Origin: Proluteimonas luteida
Lineage (GTDB): Bacteria; Pseudomonadota; Gammaproteobacteria; Xanthomonadales; Xanthomonadaceae
Reading direction: 5' to 3'
DNA: 64,000 bases
Assembly: GCF_021191695.1 (NCBI RefSeq)
Contig: NZ_JAIWPT010000002.1
Span: forward strand, 248,001 to 312,000
Part shown: piece by piece, positions 40,236 to 51,825 of the stretch
How positions within the stretch are numbered: position 1 is the first letter of the stretch
Layout of the letters: every line of letters begins with the position of its first letter
Program-made: the position numbers and the translations under genes
Notes under the pieces: generated by a model
Database searches by the model: none
Told to the model about the DNA's origin: nothing
What the model saw: the letters and a program-made list of their open reading frames with translations, nothing else

Positions 40236-42644
40236 ATGTCCTCGCACACCCCCCGCTGGCATGCCCGCACCTGGCGCCTGTCGGCCCTGTTCACGGCCCT
40301 GTCACTGGTCATCGTTGCGCAACCGGCGCATGCCGACCAGAGCTGCCTGAACCAGAACGGCGCACCGGTCGCCGGAAATACCAACCAGGGGTAGGAACAC
40401 GGCGACAACAACACGACCTGTTACCCGGCCTCCGCGGCGTATGGCCTTTGGAACATCGCCGCCGGCCACTCATTCGCGATGGGCGGATACAACGTGGCGC
40501 TGAGTGACCGCAGCTCGGCTTTCGGCGCCAACAATCACGCCTACAGGCGGTACAGCAGTGCCTTTGGCGTATTCAACAACCTGGTCGGCAACGACGGCGT
40601 CGCAAACGGCGAATTCAGCAACGCCTTCGGCTACAACAACATGTCGGCAGGCCATTCGAGCAATGCGTTCGGCTTCGGCAACGCATCGGCCGGCAATTCC
40701 AGCAGTGCATTCGGTTACGGCAATGCCGCCCAGGCCGGCCGCAGCTCGGCATTCGGTGTCGAGAACCGGGCGACGCAGCTGGAGAGCTCGGCATTCGGCC
40801 ACAATAACGAAGCCCTCGGCACCAACAGCAGCGCCGTCGGAAACGGCAACTATGCGCTGGGCGCCGGCAGCAGCGCCGTGGGCGCCGGCAACAGGGCATT
40901 GGGCAGCAACAGCAGTGCATACGGTTCCGACAATCTCGTTGTCGCGGTTGCCAGCAATGGCGTGGCGTTCGGCCTGGACAACAATGTCGGCGCTGCAAGC
41001 GCCAGTGCGGTCGGCGTCGGCAACTCGGCCCAGGGTGAGAACGCCAGCGCGATCGGCCGCAGCAATGGCGCCAGCGCCGCCTATTCGAGCGCGCTGGGCT
41101 ACAACAATGGCGCCAGGGCCACCGGTGCCAGCGCCGTCGGCAGCGCCAACGTGGCCTGGAGCGAACACAGCACGGCGATCGGCCGCCTGAACACGGCCAG
41201 TGGCGCCAGATCCACTGCGATGGGGTTCGACAACGACACGACTGCCGCCATGGCCAGTGCACTGGGCTACGGCAACCAGGCAAGCAGTGATGCCAGTGTC
41301 GCGGTGGGATTCATCAACGTGGCCAGCGGCCTGGGTGCCAGCGCTGTCGGCTTCCAGAACACCGCCAGCGGCGGCGGCGCCAGCGCCATCGGCAATTTCA
41401 ACCGGGTCAGTGGCCTGTTCGCCGTCGGAGTGGGCTACGACAACCAGGTCAGCGGGCAATACAGCAGCGCCCTGGGTGTCGGCAACCAGACCACGGCCGA
41501 CTACAGCGTGGCCATCGGCTACGCCGCCGTCGCCGATCGGGCCTACACGATCTCGGTAGGCAGTGCCGGTGCCGAACGCCAGATCGTGAATGTCCGGGCG
41601 GGTACGGCCGATACCGACGCGGTGAACCTGCGTCAGCTCGGATCCGCCGGCGATGACCTCGGCGCCGGCATCGCCGCATGGTTCGGTGGCGGCGCGGCCT
41701 ATGCCGGCGGCATGTTCACCGCGCCGGTATATGTGATCCAGTCGACCAGCTACACCGACGTCGGCTCGGCCTTCGGTGCGGTCGATGCCGAACTCACCGG
41801 CATCCACCAGCGCATTGCCGATGCCGGTGGGATCCAGGGTGAACGTGGCTACAGCGCCTACGAGGTCGCGACTCAGAACGGGTTTGCCGGCACGGAGGCC
41901 GACTGGCTGGCTTCTCTGGTCGGCCCGCAGGGTCCGCAGGGACCCGAAGGCCCGACCGGCCCGCGTGGTCCCGAAGGCCCCGAGGGTCCGGAAGGCCCGC
42001 AGGGCCCCGCCGGTCCGGAAGGCACGGGCGGCAGTGGGCCGCGCGTGGTCAACTACGACGACGACGACCACGGCTCGCTGACCCTCGCCGGCGCGTCCGG
42101 GACCGTGGTCTCGAACGTCGCGGACGGCGTCGACGACATGGATGCGGTGAACGTACGCCAGATGCAGGCCGGCAATGCCGCCACCCTGCAGTCGGCCAAC
42201 GACTACACCGGCACGCGCGAGGCCGCGGTCCGCACCGACATGGCCACCGCGGATGCCGCCACCCTCGAATCCGCGAACGGCTACACCGACACCGTCGCCG
42301 TGCGGACCCTCGCCTCCGCCAATGCCTATACCGACAGCGCGATGGCCGCCTTCAACGCCGACATCGACGGCCTGCGCGTGGAAATGGACGACCGCTTCCG
42401 CCACCAGGACCGCCGCATCGATCGGCTGGCGGCCACCAGCGGCGCGTATGCGGGCATGGCGATGAACACCGCCGGCCTGTCGGGACGCAACCGCGTGGGC
42501 GTGGGCGTCGGCTCGCAGGGCGGCGAGCAGGCATTGGCGGTCGGCTACCAGCGCGCGATCGGCAACCGTGCCAGCGTGTCGATCGGCGGTGCATTCGGGG
42601 GTGGGGAGAAAAGCCTGATGGGTGGCGCCGGCTTCAGCTGGTGA
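40236..42644 (+). pseudogene. Trimeric autotransporter adhesin interrupted by an in-frame amber codon
   Basis: A YadA/Hia-type surface adhesin gene of 803 codons. Residues 1-33 are a signal peptide. A TAG stands at codon 53 (40392-40394); the same frame then stays open to the end, so one base change (for example CAG to TAG) explains it. The head (about 80-440) is built of 'SSAFGxxNxAxGxxSSA' units of the left-handed beta-roll. A neck ('DTDAVNLRQL') and a collagen-like Gly-x-x stretch (41922-42026) follow. Then come a second neck ('DDMDAVNVRQM'), a coiled-coil stalk and the C-terminal membrane anchor ending 'GGAGFSW'. A good ribosome binding site precedes ATG 40236. Restart at the next ATG (40479) would lack the signal peptide. 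It could be a recent pseudogene, a switched-off allele, readthrough, or a sequencing error. Confidence 0.85.
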
Positions 42645-42652
42645 GCCGCGGC

Positions 42653-42678
42653 ACGGGGGCGACGGCAGCCGCCCCCGT
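42653..42678 (+). terminator. Possible terminator after the adhesin gene
   Basis: A 9-base-pair GC-rich stem, ACGGGGGCG (42653-42661) and CGCCCCCGT (42670-42678), lies directly after the adhesin stop. It lacks a T-run, so it is a stem of uncertain function rather than a clear intrinsic terminator. Confidence 0.35.
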
Positions 42679-42787
42679 CGCGCCGGCTGCGCGTCGTCCC
42701 GACGCCATGCCATGACCTTCGCCAGAGCAGCCGGACCGGCGACGGCTGCTACCCTTGCCGGGTTTTTCCAACCCGGATTGCCTGCCG

Positions 42788-45195
42788 ATGCCGCGTCGCC
42801 TGTCTCCCCGCAGGGTGCTGCCCCGCGCCCTCCTCCCCGTCCTCGCGTTCGCGCAGCTCGCCTTTGCGCCGCTTGCCTTCGCCCAGCCCGCGCAGCCCGC
42901 GCAGCCGCTGACGATGCACCAGGTGATGGCCGATCCGGACTGGATCGGCGCGCCGGTCGAGCGCGCGTGGTGGCGCTGGGACGGACGGCACGCGTTCTAC
43001 AGCCAGAAGCGCGACGGCGAGGCGATCCGCGACACCTGGACCATCGACGTGGCGGGCGGCGCGCCGACCCGGCTCGACGGCGCCAACCGCGCCGACATCG
43101 ACGGCAACGCGCCGGTGTTCGACGCCGAGCGCACGCGCATGGCGTTCGTGCGCAACGGCGACGTGTTCGTGCGCGACCTGCGCAATGGCAGCCTGACCCA
43201 GGTCACCCGCACCGAGGCCACCGAGGCGCAACCACAATGGAGCCGCGGCGGTACGCTGGTCTGGCGCTCGGGCGACGACTGGTTCCGCTGGGACGCACGC
43301 GGTGGCACCGCGCAGCTGACCAGCCTCAAGGCCGAGGACGATCCGGCGAAACCGCCGCCGGCCGACGACCTGCGCGAGCGCCAGCTGCGCATGATCGAGA
43401 GCCTGCGCACCGAGCGCGCGCGCCGCGATGCGCTGCGCGCGCAGAACGACGACTGGCGCCGCAGCGACCCGACCGGCGTCCCGGCGCCGGTGTTCCTCGG
43501 CAAGAACGTCAAGATCGCCGGCTCGGCGCTGTCGCCCAACGGCGACTGGCTGGTCGTCGTCACCCAGGCGAAGGACGGCAACGAGGGCCAGGCCGGCCGC
43601 ATGCCCAGGTACGTCACCGAATCGGGCTACGAGGAGTTCGAGGACGTGCGCACGCGCGTGGGCCGCAACGACCCGCTGCCGCACACGCTGTGGCTGGTCG
43701 AGCTGGCATCGGGCACGGTGCGCGAGCTGAAGACCGATCCGCTGCCGGGCATCGCCAGCGACCCGCTGGCCGACCTGCGCCGCGCCGCCGGCAAGGACGC
43801 GCTGACCGGCAACCGCCCGGTGCGGCTGGAGATCGACAGCCGCGGCGGCGGCAACGGCGCGATCCGCTGGAGCGACGACGGCCGCCAGGTCGCGCTGTCG
43901 ATCCATTCGGTCGACAACAAGGACCGCTGGCTGGCGACCGTCGACCTGGCCGGCGCGACGCTGCAGCCACGGCACCGCCTGACCGACCCGGCGTGGATCA
44001 ACTGGGACTTCAACGAGTTCGGCTGGCTGCCGGACAACCGCACGCTGTGGCTGCTGTCCGAGGAATCGGGATATTCGCACCTCTACCTCAACGACGGCGG
44101 CCGCTCGCGCGCGCTGACCTCGGGCCGCTGGGAAGTCTCGTCGCCGGTGATGTCGCGCGACGGCAGCCGCTTCTTCTTCCTGTGCAACCGGCAGTGGCCG
44201 GGCAGGTACGACGTCTGCAGCGCTTCGGGCGGCCAGGTCGCCGAGATCACCGGCACCGGCAACGTCGACGACTTCGCGCTGTCGCCCGACGAGACCCGCC
44301 TGCTGCTGCGCGTCTCCAGCAGCTACACCCCGCAGCAGCTCGCCGTCGCCGATGTCGCCGGCGGCGAGGTACGCGTGCTGACCGACACCCGCACCGCCGA
44401 GTACAAGGCCTTCGACTGGCTGCAGCCCGAATACGTGCAGGTGCCGTCGAAGCACGGCGCCGGTGCCGTCTGGGGCAAGTTCTACGGCCCTCAGACCTAC
44501 GAGCCCGGCCGCAAGTACCCCGTCGTGCTGTTCGTGCACGGCGCCGGCTACCTGCAGAACGTGCACGAGCGCTATCCCAACTACTTCCGCGAGCAGATGT
44601 TCCACAACCTGCTGGTGCAGCAGGGCTACCTGGTGCTGGACCTCGATTTCCGCGCCTCCAGCGGCTACGGCCGCGACTGGCGCACGGCGATCTACCGGCA
44701 GATGGGCCACCCGGAACTGGAGGACTACCTCGACGGCATCGACTGGCTGGTCGAGCACCACCAGGCCGACCGCGACCGCGTCGGCATCTACGGCGGCAGC
44801 TACGGCGGCTTCATGACCTTCATGGCGCTGTTCCGCGAGCCGGGCACGTTCAAGGCCGGCGCCGCGTTGCGCCCGGTCGCCGACTGGTCGCAGTACAACC
44901 ACAGCTACACCGCCAACATCCTCAACACCCCCGAGCTCGACCCGGAGGCGTACCTGAAGTCCTCGCCGATGGAGTACGCCGACCGGCTGCAGGACCACCT
45001 GCTGATCGCCCACGGCATGATCGACGACAACGTGTTCTACCGCGACTCGGTGATGATGAGCCAACGCCTGATCGAGCTGCGCAAGGACAAGTGGGAGCTG
45101 GCCAGCTATCCGCTGGAACGCCACGCCTACCAGCACCCGGCGTCGTGGTACGACCAGTACCGGCGCATCTTCGAACTGTTCGAGCGCACGCTCAA

Positions 45196-45199
<4 letters not shown>
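42788..45199 (+). CDS. S9-family (DPP IV-like) prolyl oligopeptidase
   Basis: An 803-residue exported serine peptidase. The signal peptide is within residues 1-33. An N-terminal beta-propeller spans about 50-530. The catalytic alpha/beta hydrolase domain carries Ser671 ('GIYGGSYGGF'), Asp746 ('HGMIDDN') and His779 ('ERHAYQHP'), the S9B/S9C triad. Such enzymes remove dipeptides or cut short peptides in the periplasm and help peptide feeding in this family. The start ATG 42788 places the signal peptide correctly. The next gene overlaps its stop in ATGA. Confidence 0.92.
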
Positions 45200-46669
<1,470 letters not shown>

Positions 46670-46678
46670 GGCCGTTCC

Positions 46679-47350
46679 ATGGGCAGCGCCGAGCACCCGG
46701 ACGTCGCCCCCGACTGCCTGCGGGTGCTGCATGTCGATCCCCACCTGCTGGCGTTCGACAAGCCCAGCGGGCTGCTGTCGGTGCCAGGGCGCGGCCCCGA
46801 CAGGCAGGATTGCCTGGCGACCCGCGCAGCGGCCGCCTGGCCGGACGCGCGCATCGTGCACCGGCTCGACATGGCGACGTCCGGTGTCATCGTGATGGCG
46901 CGCGGCGAGGCGATGCAGCGCGCGCTGAGCATCGCCTTCGCCGACCGCGAGATCGACAAGCGCTACGTCGCGGTCGTCGCCGGCTGGCCCACGGCCGATG
47001 CCGGCGAGATCGACCTGCCGCTGCTGACCGACTGGCCCAACCGCCCGCGGCAGATGGTCGACGCCATCGCCGGCAAGCCGTCGCTGACCCGCTGGCGGGT
47101 GCTGTCGCGCGACACCGCGGGCGACGGCAGCCGGCGCACCCGTCTGGCACTGACGCCGGTCACCGGCCGCAGCCACCAGTTGCGCGTGCACCTGCAGGCG
47201 ATCGGCCATCCGATCCTCGGCGACGCGCTGTACGCGGACGACGACGCCCGCGCCGCCGCGCCGCGCCTGCTGCTGCACGCCGAGACGCTGGCGATGTCGC
47301 ATCCGGCGCACGGTGCGGGGCTGACGCTGACGTGCCCGGTGCCGTTCTGA
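46679..47350 (+). CDS. rluA: RluA-family pseudouridine synthase
   Basis: A 223-residue enzyme, close to E. coli RluA (219), which makes pseudouridine in 23S rRNA and some tRNAs. The catalytic Asp lies in 'HRLDMATSGVIVMARG', the conserved motif II. 'FDKPSGLLSVPGRG' at the start and 'GRSHQLRVHLQAIGHPILGD' near the end are typical. There is no S4 domain, which fits RluA rather than RluC or RluD. It lies 9 bases after hemF and is probably co-transcribed. Confidence 0.88.
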   Translation: MGSAEHPDVAPDCLRVLHVDPHLLAFDKPSGLLSVPGRGPDRQDCLATRAAAAWPDARIVHRLDMATSGVIVMARGEAMQRALSIAFADREIDKRYVAVVAGWPTADAGEIDLPLLTDWPNRPRQMVDAIAGKPSLTRWRVLSRDTAGDGSRRTRLALTPVTGRSHQLRVHLQAIGHPILGDALYADDDARAAAPRLLLHAETLAMSHPAHGAGLTLTCPVPF

Positions 47351-47370
47351 CGCCGGCATGCCTGAAGCCG

Positions 47371-47402
47371 CGCGCGTCGGCCGCGTAGGGCCGACCCACG
47401 TC
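47371..47402. repeat. Dispersed repeat copy D (right end only)
   Basis: About 32 bases matching the right end of the GTAGGTC-type element ('CGTCGGCCGCGTAGGGCCGACCC'-like sequence). It lies just after the rluA stop and 72 bases before the full copy C. The bases between carry the same downstream flank ('TTCCCGGGCGTTGGTGAAG') as is seen after the other copies. Confidence 0.5.
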
Positions 47403-47473
47403 GGATCGGAGCTGCCGGTTTTCCCGGGCGTTGGTGAAGAATCAGGGAAAAGCCAAAAATCGGGGCCTCGATC

Positions 47474-47589
47474 GTAGGTCGGGGCCACGCCCCCGACGCC
47501 GGGATTTCCGGCCAGACCGGACAGGCGGGTCCCACGGCACCTCGCGAACCCGGAACGCCGCGCGCGTGGGCCGCGTAGGGCCGATCTAC
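47474..47589. repeat. Dispersed repeat copy C
   Basis: A 116-base copy of the element at 16635, bounded by GTAGGTCGG and CCGATCTAC (one base from perfect complement). The inner part shares long blocks with copy A, such as CTCGCGAACCCGGA. It lies between rluA and the sX13-like RNA, at the 3' ends of two convergent units. Confidence 0.7.
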
Positions 47590-47635
47590 GTCGGGTCGGA
47601 GCGGCCGTCTTCCCCGGACTTGGGCGAAACAACAT

Positions 47636-47766
47636 AAAAAAAGCCCCGCAGGCAGGGGGGGCCGGCGGGGCTCAGGGAACCGGCTCGGGGAGAAGCCATA
47701 TGGTTCCGGTCGATCACTCCAGGGGAAGGGAGAGATCTGGCGACAGACGTTGCATCTGTCGCGACC
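47636..47766 (-). ncRNA. sX13: sX13-like small RNA downstream of polA
   Basis: Reading the minus strand from about 47766, a series of hairpins with C-rich loops is seen. The first is GCGACAGA/TCTGTCGC (47762-47740). A CCAG/CTGG hairpin with a loop of mainly C and T follows, then a GGAACC/GGTTCC stem enclosing GGCT/AGCC with a TCTCCCCG loop. Last is a terminator stem AGCCCCGC/GCGGGGCT with a C7 loop and a run of seven T (47642-47636). C-rich loops and the place after polA are the marks of sX13, an Hfq-independent sRNA of Xanthomonadaceae that acts on G-rich mRNA sites and affects virulence genes in Xanthomonas. The exact 5' end is not fixed. The 192 bases between it and polA show no gene. Confidence 0.7.
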
Positions 47767-47958
47767 TATATGACCACTCCGTGCATGGATGGTTCGTGAA
47801 GATTTCCGTTAACTTTCCGTGGGATTCAGGCCTCATTTACCCGTAAACCCGACCACCCGCGCGATCCGCCAATTCAGGCAAAACTGAACGCGCCGCCGGC
47901 GCAAAAACCGGGAGTAAATCGGCCGCCGCCGCGGCCGCAGCCAGCGGGCGACCGGCCC

Positions 47959-50688
47959 TCAGTGCGCCTCGTCCCAGTTGTCGCCGACGCCGCTGTCGAC
48001 GACCAGCGGCACGCGCAACCGTGCCGCGCCGGTCATGCGCGCATTCACCTCGACCAGCAGCGCGTCGACGAAGCGCTCGTCGACCTCGAACACCAGTTCG
48101 TCGTGGACCTGCAGGATCATCTGCGCGCGCTCGCGTTTGTCCGCCAGCCAGGCGTCGATGGCGATCATCGCGCGCTTGATGATGTCGGCGGCGGTGCCCT
48201 GCATCGGCGCGTTGATCGCGGCCCGCTCGGCGCCGGCGCGCTGCCCCTGGGTCCCCTTGCCGATGTACTCCAGGTACAGCCGGCGGCCGAACACGGTTTC
48301 CACGTAGCCACGCTCGCGGGCCTCGTTGCGGGTGCGCTCCATGAAATCGCGCACACCGGGGTAACGCGAGAAATAGGTGCCGATGTAGTCCTGCGCCTCG
48401 CCGCGGCCGATGCCGAGGTTGCGGGCCAGGCCGAACGCGCTCATGCCGTACATCAGGCCGAAGTTGATCGCCTTGGCGGCGCGGCGTTCGTTGGCGGTCA
48501 CTTCCTCCAGCGGGCGGCCGAACACCTCGGCGGCGGTCGCGCGGTGCACGTCCATGCCCTGCTCGAAGGCGCGGATCAGGCCCGGGTCCTCGGACAGGTG
48601 GGCCATGATCCGCAGCTCGATCTGCGAGTAGTCGCAGGCGACCAGCTTGCGCCCGGACGGGGCGACGAACGCGCGGCGGATGCGGCGGCCGTCGTCGGTG
48701 CGGATCGGGATGTTCTGCAGGTTCGGATCGCTGGACGACAGCCGCCCGGTCGCCGCGCCGGCCTGGTGGTAGCTGGTGTGCACGCGGCCGGTGCCGGGAT
48801 CGACCATCTCCGGCAGCTTGTCGGTGTAGGTGCTGCGCAGCTTGGCCAGGCCCCGGTACTCGAGGATCAGCCGCGGCAGCTCGTGCTGGTCGGCGATCGC
48901 CTCCAGCGCCTCCTCGTTGGTGCTGGGCTGGCCCTTGGGCGTCTTGATCAGCGCCGGCAGGCCCAGTTCATCGAACAGCAGCGCCTGCAGCTGCTTGGGC
49001 GAGTCGAGGTTGAACGTGCGCCCGGCCAGCTCGGTGGCCTTCTGCTGGGCGACGAGCATGCGTTTGGACAGGTCCGCGCTCTGCCGGCGCAGTTCGACCG
49101 CGTCGATCATCACGCCGTTGCTCTCGACCCGCTCGAGCACCGGCACCAGCGGGATCTCGATGTCGGCGTAGACCCGCGACAGCCCCGGTTCGGCGTCGAT
49201 CCGCGGCTTGAGCACGCGGTGCAGGCGCAGGGTGATGTCGGCATCCTCGGCCGCGTACGCGGTGGCGTCGTCGAGCGCGACCTCGGAGAAGGAGATCTGC
49301 TTCGCGCCCTTGCCGGCGACGTCCTCGAAGCGGATCGTCTCGATGCCCAGGTGCCGGCGCGCCAGCGAATCCATGTCGTGGCGCGCGGTGCCGGCGTCGA
49401 GGACGAAGCTCTCGAGCAGGGTGTCGTCGGCGTAGCCCCGCACCTCGACGCCGTGGCGCCGCAGCACGTGCAGGTCGTACTTGCCGTGCTGGCCGAGCTT
49501 GCGCCTGCCCGGATCCTCGAGCAGCGGCCGCAGCGCATCGAGCACGAGTTCGCGGTCCAGCTGCGCGGGCACGCCGGGATAGTCGTGGCCGACCGGGATG
49601 TAGGCCGCGCGCCCGGGCTCGACGGCGACGCTCAGGCCCACCAGCTTGGAGCGCATCGCATCGAGCGCGTCGGTCTCGGTGTCGAACGCGAACTCGCCGG
49701 CGTCCTGCAGACGCGCGACCCACGCATCCAGCGCGTCGCGCGTGAGCACCAGTTCGTACTCGCCCGGCCCGGCGAGCGCGGGATCGAGCGTGGCCGGCGC
49801 GGTGGGCGTCGTGGCCGGCGCCGGGGATGGCAACGACGCGGCGGCGTCGAGCTCCTTCAGCGCCTGGGTGAAACCGTAGCGCGCGTACAGGCCGCGCAGC
49901 GTGTCGGCATCGCGCGGGCGCAGCACCAGCGTATCGGGGCCGCCATCGAGCGGCACGTCGACGCGGATCGTCGCCAGTTCGCGGCTCAGCGGCAGCTGCG
50001 CCAGCGCCGCGCGCAGGTTCTCGCCGATCTTGCCCTTGATGCCGTCCGCGCCGGCGATCACGCCGTCCAGCGATTCGTACTCGGCCAGCCACTTGGCCGC
50101 GGTCTTGGGCCCGCACTTGGGCACGCCGGGGATGTTGTCGATGCTGTCGCCCATCAGCGCCAGCATGTCGACGATCTGGTCGGGGCGGACGCCGAACTTG
50201 TCGAGCACCGCCGCCTCGCTGTCCATGCGGCTTCCGCTCATCGTGTTGACCAGCGCCACGCGCGGGCGCACCAGCTGGGCGAAGTCCTTGTCGCTGGTAG
50301 AAATGATCACTTCGATGCCAGCCTCGCTGCCCTGCACCGCCAGCGTGCCGATGACATCGTCGGCCTCCACGCCCGGCACGCGCAGGATCGGGAAGCCCAG
50401 CGCCTCGACGATCGCGCACATCGGCTCGACCTGCGCACGCAGTTCGTCGGGCATCGGCGGGCGGTTGGCCTTGTACCCGGCATACAGGTCGTCGCGGAAC
50501 GTGCGCCCGGGCGCGTCGACGACGAAAGCCGCGTAGTCCGGCGCCTCCTTCAGCGTCGCGCGCAGCATGTTGACCACGCCGAACAGCGCGCCGGTGGGCT
50601 CGCCATCGGCGTTGGACAGCGGCGGCAGCGCGTGGAACGCGCGGTACAGGTACGAGGACCCGTCGATCAGGATCAGGCGTTTGCTCAT
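47959..50688 (-). CDS. polA: DNA polymerase I
   Basis: A 909-residue DNA polymerase with all three activities visible. The N-terminal 5'-nuclease domain has 'LIDGSSYLYRAFHAL' and 'GVEADDVIGTLA'. The 3'-5' exonuclease domain has 'FDTETDAL' (catalytic Asp and Glu kept). The polymerase domain has motif A 'DYSQIELRIMAHLSED', motif B 'AAKAINFGLMYGMSAFGL' and motif C 'VHDELVFEV'. It repairs and processes Okazaki fragments. The sX13-like RNA lies downstream on the same strand. The 279-base upstream gap to the divergent membrane protein gene has a GATAAT box at 50868-50873 but no clear -35. Confidence 0.97.
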   Translation of the reverse strand: MSKRLILIDGSSYLYRAFHALPPLSNADGEPTGALFGVVNMLRATLKEAPDYAAFVVDAPGRTFRDDLYAGYKANRPPMPDELRAQVEPMCAIVEALGFPILRVPGVEADDVIGTLAVQGSEAGIEVIISTSDKDFAQLVRPRVALVNTMSGSRMDSEAAVLDKFGVRPDQIVDMLALMGDSIDNIPGVPKCGPKTAAKWLAEYESLDGVIAGADGIKGKIGENLRAALAQLPLSRELATIRVDVPLDGGPDTLVLRPRDADTLRGLYARYGFTQALKELDAAASLPSPAPATTPTAPATLDPALAGPGEYELVLTRDALDAWVARLQDAGEFAFDTETDALDAMRSKLVGLSVAVEPGRAAYIPVGHDYPGVPAQLDRELVLDALRPLLEDPGRRKLGQHGKYDLHVLRRHGVEVRGYADDTLLESFVLDAGTARHDMDSLARRHLGIETIRFEDVAGKGAKQISFSEVALDDATAYAAEDADITLRLHRVLKPRIDAEPGLSRVYADIEIPLVPVLERVESNGVMIDAVELRRQSADLSKRMLVAQQKATELAGRTFNLDSPKQLQALLFDELGLPALIKTPKGQPSTNEEALEAIADQHELPRLILEYRGLAKLRSTYTDKLPEMVDPGTGRVHTSYHQAGAATGRLSSSDPNLQNIPIRTDDGRRIRRAFVAPSGRKLVACDYSQIELRIMAHLSEDPGLIRAFEQGMDVHRATAAEVFGRPLEEVTANERRAAKAINFGLMYGMSAFGLARNLGIGRGEAQDYIGTYFSRYPGVRDFMERTRNEARERGYVETVFGRRLYLEYIGKGTQGQRAGAERAAINAPMQGTAADIIKRAMIAIDAWLADKRERAQMILQVHDELVFEVDERFVDALLVEVNARMTGAARLRVPLVVDSGVGDNWDEAH

Positions 50689-50967
50689 CTGGCGATTCTA
50701 CGGGCTCCGTCCCGTGGCGTCCGTCCCGTGGCGCCCGCTCGATGGCGACCACCGGGGCGATCCGCGCAACCCCGTTGCCGCCGCCGGCGCGTTGACAACC
50801 GGGAGCCACCAGCGACGGGACCGCCATGCAGACGACAGGTGCTGACAAAATCCGAACGCCGCGACGTGATAATCCCCCGACGCAACGGGAGAAGGGATGC
50901 GCATGTCCTGTCATGGCCGGCCGCGGCACGGCACGGATGTCCAGATCGTCCGGGACCGGAGCGGGCG

Positions 50968-51780
50968 ATGAGTGGCGACGACGCCACGCGCCCGCCTGCC
51001 GCCGATGCGGCACCGCCGCCGGAGGTGCCGTGGTGGCGGTCCGGCATCTGCCGCAACTGCGGCGCGCCGATGCACGGCGCCCCGTACTGCAGCCAGTGCG
51101 GCCAGAAGGCCGCGCACCGGCTCGGCATCGGCGACCTGCGCAAGGAGACCTGGGAGAAGTGGCGGCTGTTCGAGCTGTCGGTCGCGCGCACGCTCGGACG
51201 CCTGCTGCTGCGACCCGGCACGGTCGCGCGCGAGTACGTCGAGGGCGCGCGCAGCCGCCATGTGCATCCATTGAAGCTGCTGCTGGTGTGCATCGCGCTG
51301 CTGGTGGTCCTGCTGGGCCGCATCGGCTTCATGACCTCGCCCGACGCCGACGTGAATGCCGCGATGGCGCTGGCCCAGCGCTACGGCAAGTGGAGCTTCA
51401 CGCTCGGCATCTTCGCCATCGTGGCCACGACCCTGCTGGTGTTCCGGCGCCGGGGCGGCTTCAACCCCGTCGAGCACCTGGTGCTGGCCGCCTACTGCCA
51501 TGCGGCGATGATCGTGCTGAATTTCGTGAACCTGCTGCCGCTGCTGGTGCTGGACACCTCGGCCTACATGCTCGCGTGGCGGGAAGCCTCCAAGTGGTAC
51601 ATGTACGTGGTCGAGTGCGCGCTGCTGGCCTTCGCATGCGTGCAGTTCTTCCGCCTCGACCTGCGCCGCGACGCCTGGCGCCTGCTGCTCGCCATGGGCT
51701 GCTTCGTGGCGATCGACCTGATCCTGCTGCGTGCCTATTCGGAGCTGATCGTCGCGATCGTCCTCGCCCGTCTCGCCTGA
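50968..51780 (+). CDS. DUF3667-type zinc-ribbon membrane protein
   Basis: A 270-residue protein. A zinc-ribbon at about 28-50 is formed by 'CRNCGAPMHGAPYCSQCGQ' (two CxxC pairs). A linker with 'GDLRKETWEKW' and 'HPLKLLLVCIALL' follows, and then about five membrane helices. This is the DUF3667 layout; the function is unknown. Ribosome binding site GGAG precedes ATG 50968. It lies 45 bases before the metalloprotease lipoprotein gene in the same direction. Confidence 0.8.
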   Translation: MSGDDATRPPAADAAPPPEVPWWRSGICRNCGAPMHGAPYCSQCGQKAAHRLGIGDLRKETWEKWRLFELSVARTLGRLLLRPGTVAREYVEGARSRHVHPLKLLLVCIALLVVLLGRIGFMTSPDADVNAAMALAQRYGKWSFTLGIFAIVATTLLVFRRRGGFNPVEHLVLAAYCHAAMIVLNFVNLLPLLVLDTSAYMLAWREASKWYMYVVECALLAFACVQFFRLDLRRDAWRLLLAMGCFVAIDLILLRAYSELIVAIVLARLA

Positions 51781-51825
51781 CCGACCTCGCCTGACCGGAA
51801 TTTCCATTCAACAGGAGTTGATGCC

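Noticed and set aside
40130-40350. Small frame starting at ATG 40130 with its own ribosome binding site
   Set aside because: It crosses leader copy 3 and overlaps the adhesin start in another frame; composition is not protein-like. It is better explained as part of a duplicated leader.
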